Positions 59,809 through 64,000 of a stretch of 64,000 nucleotides of DNA are shown here, piece by piece. Below the pieces are notes generated by a model. That model saw nothing but the letters and a program-made list of their open reading frames with translations. It did not search any database and was not told the DNA's origin. The position numbers were made by a program, and so were the translations under genes. Numbering within the stretch: position 1 is the stretch's first letter; the number at the start of each line of letters is the position of its first letter. This stretch comes from Algoriphagus aestuariicola (lineage in GTDB: Bacteria > Bacteroidota > Bacteroidia > Cytophagales > Cyclobacteriaceae), in assembly GCF_017254835.1 (NCBI RefSeq), contig NZ_JAFKCW010000001.1, forward strand, positions 1,415,063 to 1,479,062, read 5' to 3'.

Positions 59809-61110
59809 TTAGTTGGCTTTCAAGCCGGGAGATCTTTCCAGAAACTCCTGATAAAGCCTGATGTGCCTATTGGACATTGGGATTCTGTACCCGTCGATGA
59901 ATACGTGCATGATCTGGGACTTGGTCTCGAGCGGATCGCCAGTGGAAACCACCAAGTTGGCGCGCTTTCCAGCTTCCACCGAACCGTACTGGTCCTGGAT
60001 GCCAAAAATCTCTGCGGGATTGATGGTGATAGCTTTCAGCGCTTCCTCTTTTCCCAATCCATATGCCGCGGCAAAAGCTGCATGGAAGGGCAGATTCCTC
60101 ACGTTTTCCTCTTCGTCGGTGCGAATTGCGACTTTCACGCCAGCTTTGGCCATTTTGCCTGCATTGGCGTAGGCGGCATCGTAGCGGTCCGACTGGCGGC
60201 TGGGAAGCTCCTGAACGGGCCCGGTGATGACCGGAATACCAGCCTTTGCAATTTCATCCGCAACTCGCCAACCCTCAGCGACACCTGAGAAGATCACTTT
60301 GATGTCTTTGCCTTCGACCCACTTGATGGCATTTTGAATGTCGGAAGCGGCATCGACTACGATCAACAGGGGAAGCTCGCCGGAAACAGCCTTCGACAAC
60401 TGATCCATTTCAGGATAATACTGGAGCTCGGCTCCAGCCTCTTTTAAAGACAGGTAGTTTTTGGCGTTTTCCCAGATGTCATTGGCTTCTTTGAGAGCCT
60501 TTTCCGAATCTTTTTTGATGTCCTCGTCTGATCTGCGATCAAATCGTCCCCTGCGTCCCGAGCTAGGGAAGTTCATGACGATGGCCTTGAAGCCGCCGTA
60601 CATTTGGTCCGGTGTATAGCCATTGAGATTGATCAATGCCGCTGTGCCTGGAAAAAGCCCTCCGGTGGGAACTGTCAAAACTGTGGTCACTCCGGAAACT
60701 CGCGTTACGCCGATCGCTTCTGCATTTGGGTTGACGGTTGTAAGCGCCTGCATATTTGGAGTTACATTTCCGAGTTCGGCATAGTCGACCGTCTCCGGTA
60801 CTGAGCTGACCTCCACCAGTCCCAAGCGGGTGCCGCCGTCGATCATTCCCGGATAGATGAACATCCCGGTACAGTCGATCACCTCAGCGTCGGAAGCATT
60901 GATACCCGTGCCCACTTGGGCGATTTTTCCGTTTTCAACCAATACGGAAGTATTTTCTAGCGTCCCCTTGGTGACGGTCACCACGGTGGCATTTTGGAGG
61001 AGAAACTTTCCGGTACGAGGTTTTACAAATTCCCCGTCGATCTGAGCCATAGCAGCCACAGGAATAAGGGCTAGCAAAGAGGCACAAAAGGTTTTTAAAA
61101 TTCTGTTCAT
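59809..61110 (-). CDS. Amidohydrolase-like secreted protein lacking the HxH metal site
   Basis: 433 residues. A signal peptide (FCASLLALIPVAAMAQ) is followed by the imidazolonepropionase-like frame: FLLQNATVVTVTKGTLENTSVLVENGKIAQVG, then MFIYPGMIDGGTRLG, where the usual HxH after IDxH is absent (GGT at 92-94). Later ligand positions are also changed: the H-x-H segment reads VVDAASD and the Gly-His loop reads FSGVAEG, while IRTDEEE keeps an Asp. The C-terminal block ALKAITINPAEIFGIQDQYGSVEAGKRANLVV is normal. It is therefore probably not a standard metal hydrolase; a binding or scaffold role beside its paralogues is possible. It is the last gene of the operon, 24 bases after the catalytic-looking paralogue. 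Confidence 0.82.
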   Translation of the reverse strand: MNRILKTFCASLLALIPVAAMAQIDGEFVKPRTGKFLLQNATVVTVTKGTLENTSVLVENGKIAQVGTGINASDAEVIDCTGMFIYPGMIDGGTRLGLVEVSSVPETVDYAELGNVTPNMQALTTVNPNAEAIGVTRVSGVTTVLTVPTGGLFPGTAALINLNGYTPDQMYGGFKAIVMNFPSSGRRGRFDRRSDEDIKKDSEKALKEANDIWENAKNYLSLKEAGAELQYYPEMDQLSKAVSGELPLLIVVDAASDIQNAIKWVEGKDIKVIFSGVAEGWRVADEIAKAGIPVITGPVQELPSRQSDRYDAAYANAGKMAKAGVKVAIRTDEEENVRNLPFHAAFAAAYGLGKEEALKAITINPAEIFGIQDQYGSVEAGKRANLVVSTGDPLETKSQIMHVFIDGYRIPMSNRHIRLYQEFLERSPGLKAN

Positions 61111-61134
61111 GATAAGCTTGAATTTTCGGGGTGA

Positions 61135-62523
61135 TTAATGTTTTTCGTCAAGGAAAGCTCCCTGAAAAGCTTCAAAGTAGGCATCAACGTCCTGAAGACA
61201 CTGATGATCTTCCTCTGTGTGCAGGTATACGGGTTCGACCATCTCAGTCGCGCTTACGAACTGGCGTTGATCGTCCTTGTCGGCTTTGATGTCAAAATAT
61301 TTGACACCATCGACGAAAGTCATCTGCGGAACGGCATAGGATGAAAGTGGATGACCTTCGAAAATCACCAAATCTGCCTGTTTTCCGACTTCGATCGAAC
61401 CCACTTTGTCGTCGATGCCCAACTGTTTTGCAGGATTGATGGTGATCATCGAAAGCGCTTCTTCGTCGGTCAATCCTCCATAACGCTGCGTTTTGGCAGC
61501 TTCATGGTAGAGGTGGCGGATCAATTCTGCGGAATCTGAATTGATGGAAGTGATCACGCCATTTTTCTGAAGAATGGCGGCATTGAATGCAGTAGAGTAG
61601 TAAACTTCCATCTTGTAAGCCCACCAGTCAGCAAAGACGGACGCTCCCATGGTATATTCAGCGATTTCAGGAGCTACTTTGAAACCTTCGTTGGTGTGCT
61701 GGAATACCAGCTTGGTGATGCCGAAGTCCTTGGCTACGTTGATCAGCATATAGATCTCATCCGCGCGGTAGGAATGGCAGTGGATGATGATCTTGCCGTC
61801 GAGGATCTCGGCTAGAGTCTGAAGTCTCTCGTTGAAGACCGGCGGGGCAACGGTATTGCCTTTTTGGCCTTTTGCTGCATTGTAGCTTTCCCAGGACTTC
61901 TTGTATTGCAGGGCTTCATTGAATCCGTTTCTGAGGACAGCTTCCACACCCATTCTAGTTCTGGGCTGGATGTTGTTACCCCTGCCGTGGACTCGTGTTG
62001 GGTTTTCGCCCAGCGCAAACTTGATTGTGCGGGGAGCATCCTGCATGATGATATCGGCGGGATCCGTGGAGCCCCAGCGGTGCTTCAGGGTTGCGTTTTG
62101 CCCGCCGACTACATTAGCCGATCCGTGCATGGCGTGGGAAATAGTCACGCCGCCAGCAAGTGCGCGGTAGATTCCTATTTCGTATGGATTGACCATATCT
62201 TTCATCCGAACCTCGGCGACGATGGGGGCAGAGGCTTCATTGACGACGTCCAGCGCGACATGCGAATGGGCATCGATGATGCCTGGCATGAGGTATTTAC
62301 CACTTGCGTCAATGGTCTGAACGCCAGACGGAGCCGAGAGATTCTGTCCAACTTGCTTGATGATACCGTCCTGAACCAAAACATCCGCATTTTCCAGATT
62401 GCCCTTGGTGACGGTGAGAACAGTTGCGTTTTTTATCAGTACGCTACCTTTTGGGGTTTGCGCTTGGGAATAATTCAACCCCATTCCCAACAAAGCAGCA
62501 AATATAAAATTGAGCTTTTTCAT
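61135..62523 (-). CDS. Imidazolonepropionase-like amidohydrolase with intact metal site
   Basis: 462 residues. A signal peptide (LNFIFAALLGMGLNYSQAQ) is followed by IKNATVLTVTKGNLENADVLVQDG and YLMPGIIDAHSHVALD, with the metal-binding His pair at 86 and 88. Further ligands are IIIHCHSYRADEI, LVFQHTNEGFK and TSINSDSAEL (Asp). The end block is ALSMITINPAKQLGIDDKVGSIEVGKQADLVIFEGHPLS. The family (COG1228) includes imidazolonepropionases and Xaa-Pro/Xaa-Arg peptidases; the exported form and the nearby M28 peptidase suggest a dipeptide substrate, as an inference. It sits between two ligand-less paralogues (gaps of 4 and 24 bases), in the middle of one transcript. Confidence 0.9.
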   Translation of the reverse strand: MKKLNFIFAALLGMGLNYSQAQTPKGSVLIKNATVLTVTKGNLENADVLVQDGIIKQVGQNLSAPSGVQTIDASGKYLMPGIIDAHSHVALDVVNEASAPIVAEVRMKDMVNPYEIGIYRALAGGVTISHAMHGSANVVGGQNATLKHRWGSTDPADIIMQDAPRTIKFALGENPTRVHGRGNNIQPRTRMGVEAVLRNGFNEALQYKKSWESYNAAKGQKGNTVAPPVFNERLQTLAEILDGKIIIHCHSYRADEIYMLINVAKDFGITKLVFQHTNEGFKVAPEIAEYTMGASVFADWWAYKMEVYYSTAFNAAILQKNGVITSINSDSAELIRHLYHEAAKTQRYGGLTDEEALSMITINPAKQLGIDDKVGSIEVGKQADLVIFEGHPLSSYAVPQMTFVDGVKYFDIKADKDDQRQFVSATEMVEPVYLHTEEDHQCLQDVDAYFEAFQGAFLDEKH

Positions 62524-62527
62524 GTTT

Positions 62528-64000
62528 TTAGAAGGTTAGGCCAGGAGTGGTGAGTTTTGCAGAAAGCGGAAAAGAACCAAATTGAGCTACCGACATGGTT
62601 CCTTCCATACTGGTTCCGGATATTTCTCCGGTGATGGTCACCGTGAGGTTGTTTCCTCCTGCGTTGACGTCAAATTCGAAAGTTATAGTTTTTCCGGTGA
62701 CTGCTACGTTTTTAATGGGTGCGCTTACTTTGCCGCCACCGGATGGATCGTCGTAGGTAATGGTGCCGGAGTAGTCATCCCCTTCTTTGGCGATGGTTAG
62801 CTCACCGCCAGAGGAACCTGCTGGAGTTTCTGAAGTGTATTCCCATAGGCCTTCGACTTTGACGGTACCGTTGTCGGATTTGCCGTTGTCCTTAGGAGTC
62901 TTTTTCTTTACTTCATAGTCAAATACATAGCCGTCTGCAACGACATGCTTGATCTGCGCGGATTCTTTGAAAAGTGAATCATTGCTGATGACGAAATTGG
63001 CCATCTTTCCTTTTTCGATGGTTCCAGCCACCCGATTGATTCCAAGAATTTGCGCCGGGTTGACAGTAAGCGCTGCGAGCGCTGCTTTTTCGCTCAGGCC
63101 GTTTTTGACCATGGTTTGGATTGCCTTTAGCGCGTCGCCCGGCTTGGTGTCCATTGTGGAGAAGCCAAATGGAACTCCCGCTTTTTCCAAAAGTGAAGCT
63201 TGCTTGAGAGCCTTGTCGTATGCTTCCTTGACACGATCATATTGCGCTTTGGTGGCAGTGGAGGCACTGTCTGCTTTTTGGCTTTTTATGGCTTTGTCGT
63301 CTGGGATTTCCAGTTTTATCAAAACCGGGGTCCCTGTGCTTTTGATCAGATCGATGACGGATTCATAGTTTTCCAAGCCTGCAAGGATCAACCTGAAGCC
63401 CAATTCTTTTTGTAGTGCCAAAGCCCTTCGAACTTCCAAGTCGCTTGCCGCGGTGAAGACGACGGGAATTTGTTTTTGGACTACCGCTGACATGGCCGTC
63501 TGCGTTGGGGTAACTTCCGGCCTTGATACACCAGCGGCTGAAGCATATAATTTGGAATGATCCAAAGCCAAAGTGGTGTTTTGGTACACATTCCTGAATT
63601 TTGCCATGACGCCTACGGCCGTGGCTGGGTACATGCCGCGAGAGCCCCTGAAGTTTGTCGCCAGGGCGCTGTTTTCACTAAGGACATTGACAGTGCCGGG
63701 ATTGCCCAAAACCAAAATGGAGGCTTTGCCGGGGATCATTCCGCCATCCGGCAGGATTTGGCTGATGGTAAATCCAGCTTTTCTCCAATCGTCTACCTGA
63801 CTCGCTGAGATGGAAAACTGATCCGTGATAGACCTCCATGGTGTAATGCCAGCGATCTCATCTGGCGGTGCGGAGGATACGAAATCTTTGGGACGCTCAG
63901 GATCCTTGGGTTTGGTGATACCGGCCATTCCAGCTCCATCGATGAATCCAGGATAGATGAAGAGCGAGTCTCCGGGAATTACCTGCGCTTCTTTGGGGAG
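62528..64000 (-). CDS. Amidohydrolase-like protein with C-terminal extra domain, N-terminus outside window
   Basis: At least 490 residues; the frame is open to the window edge and the upstream codons read LPKEAQVIPGDSLFIYPGFIDGAG, so the ATG at 63928 is internal. The usual IDxHxH reads IDGAGMAG, so the first metal pair is missing; other ligand segments also lack His (FTAASDLEVRR, LILAGLENYE). The NPAQILGINRVAGTIEKGKMANFVI block is intact. After it, about 95 residues add a beta-rich domain (KVEGLWEYTSETPAGSSGGELTIA, TGKTITFEFDVNAGGNNLTVTITG). It is the first visible gene of the operon, 4 bases before its paralogue. Confidence 0.82.
   Translation of the reverse strand, partial: LPKEAQVIPGDSLFIYPGFIDGAGMAGITKPKDPERPKDFVSSAPPDEIAGITPWRSITDQFSISASQVDDWRKAGFTISQILPDGGMIPGKASILVLGNPGTVNVLSENSALATNFRGSRGMYPATAVGVMAKFRNVYQNTTLALDHSKLYASAAGVSRPEVTPTQTAMSAVVQKQIPVVFTAASDLEVRRALALQKELGFRLILAGLENYESVIDLIKSTGTPVLIKLEIPDDKAIKSQKADSASTATKAQYDRVKEAYDKALKQASLLEKAGVPFGFSTMDTKPGDALKAIQTMVKNGLSEKAALAALTVNPAQILGINRVAGTIEKGKMANFVISNDSLFKESAQIKHVVADGYVFDYEVKKKTPKDNGKSDNGTVKVEGLWEYTSETPAGSSGGELTIAKEGDDYSGTITYDDPSGGGKVSAPIKNVAVTGKTITFEFDVNAGGNNLTVTITGEISGTSMEGTMSVAQFGSFPLSAKLTTPGLTF

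Overview
The window reads as chromosomal DNA of a Bacteroidota bacterium, most likely a Cytophagales/Cyclobacteriaceae (Algoriphagus-like) marine or aquatic heterotroph. The signs are a Por-type (T9SS) C-terminal sorting signal, several families found mainly in Bacteroidota (DUF4920, DUF3667, carboxypeptidase-like regulatory plus plug domain, PVC-type HEAT/cytochrome protein), weak Shine-Dalgarno sites, and a TTTG-N20-TAnnTTTG promoter in front of two tRNA-Glu genes. The genus is an inference. There is no phage, transposase, CRISPR array or rRNA; gene density is high and intergenic gaps mostly hold hairpin terminators.

Layout. 1-8.2 kb: the 3' part of a dTDP-glucose 4,6-dehydratase gene; a Tat-exported sulfite-oxidase-like molybdoenzyme with a cytochrome c partner; a fused phosphoserine phosphatase/phosphoglycerate dehydrogenase; and small lipoprotein, secreted or DUF genes. 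8.2-13.4 kb: a four-gene unit of TetR regulator, type-I-like ABC protein with a badly eroded ATPase site, HlyD-type adaptor and TolC-type channel, with two perfect dyads upstream. 13.4-18.6 kb: galacturonate/altronate catabolism (uxaB, uxaA, kdgK, eda; no uxaC). 18.6-22.1 kb: 1-Cys peroxiredoxin and an arsenosugar-type cluster (AhpD-like protein, ArsS-type radical SAM, TIGR04282 glycosyltransferase), then a secreted protein. 22.5-29.5 kb: VOC protein, GAPDH, two identical tRNA-Glu(TTC) genes, a 1137-residue HEAT-repeat cytochrome lipoprotein and a PIG-L deacetylase. 29.5-37.4 kb: NAD(P)-binding protein, trpS, DUF1573 protein, a large T9SS-secreted metallophosphoesterase-like protein and a nucleoside-hydrolase-like protein. 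37.4-44.3 kb: glutaryl-CoA dehydrogenase, tryptophan 2,3-dioxygenase, membrane LytTR regulator, secreted proteins, THUMP RNA methyltransferase, DHFR-like protein. 44.4-51.5 kb: a minus-strand run with a YdjC-type deacetylase and membrane partner, a carbohydrate-binding V/XII-like surface protein, a beta-CASP nuclease and a LOG-family protein. 51.6-64 kb: subtilase lipoprotein, DUF3667 protein, small membrane protein, large plug-domain protein, M28 peptidase, and three tandem imidazolonepropionase-like amidohydrolases, two of which lack the metal-binding histidines.

Pathways that connect: UxaB-UxaA-KdgK-Eda take tagaturonate to pyruvate and glyceraldehyde-3-phosphate, which the GAPDH at 23.6 kb could use. 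KynA and GcdH mark the two ends of tryptophan breakdown through glutaryl-CoA. The M28 peptidase and the amidohydrolases suggest peptide turnover in the envelope. The parts least explained by known systems are the degenerate ABC exporter, the deacetylase/membrane-protein pair, and the ligand-less amidohydrolases. All family assignments come from reading motifs; no database search was run.
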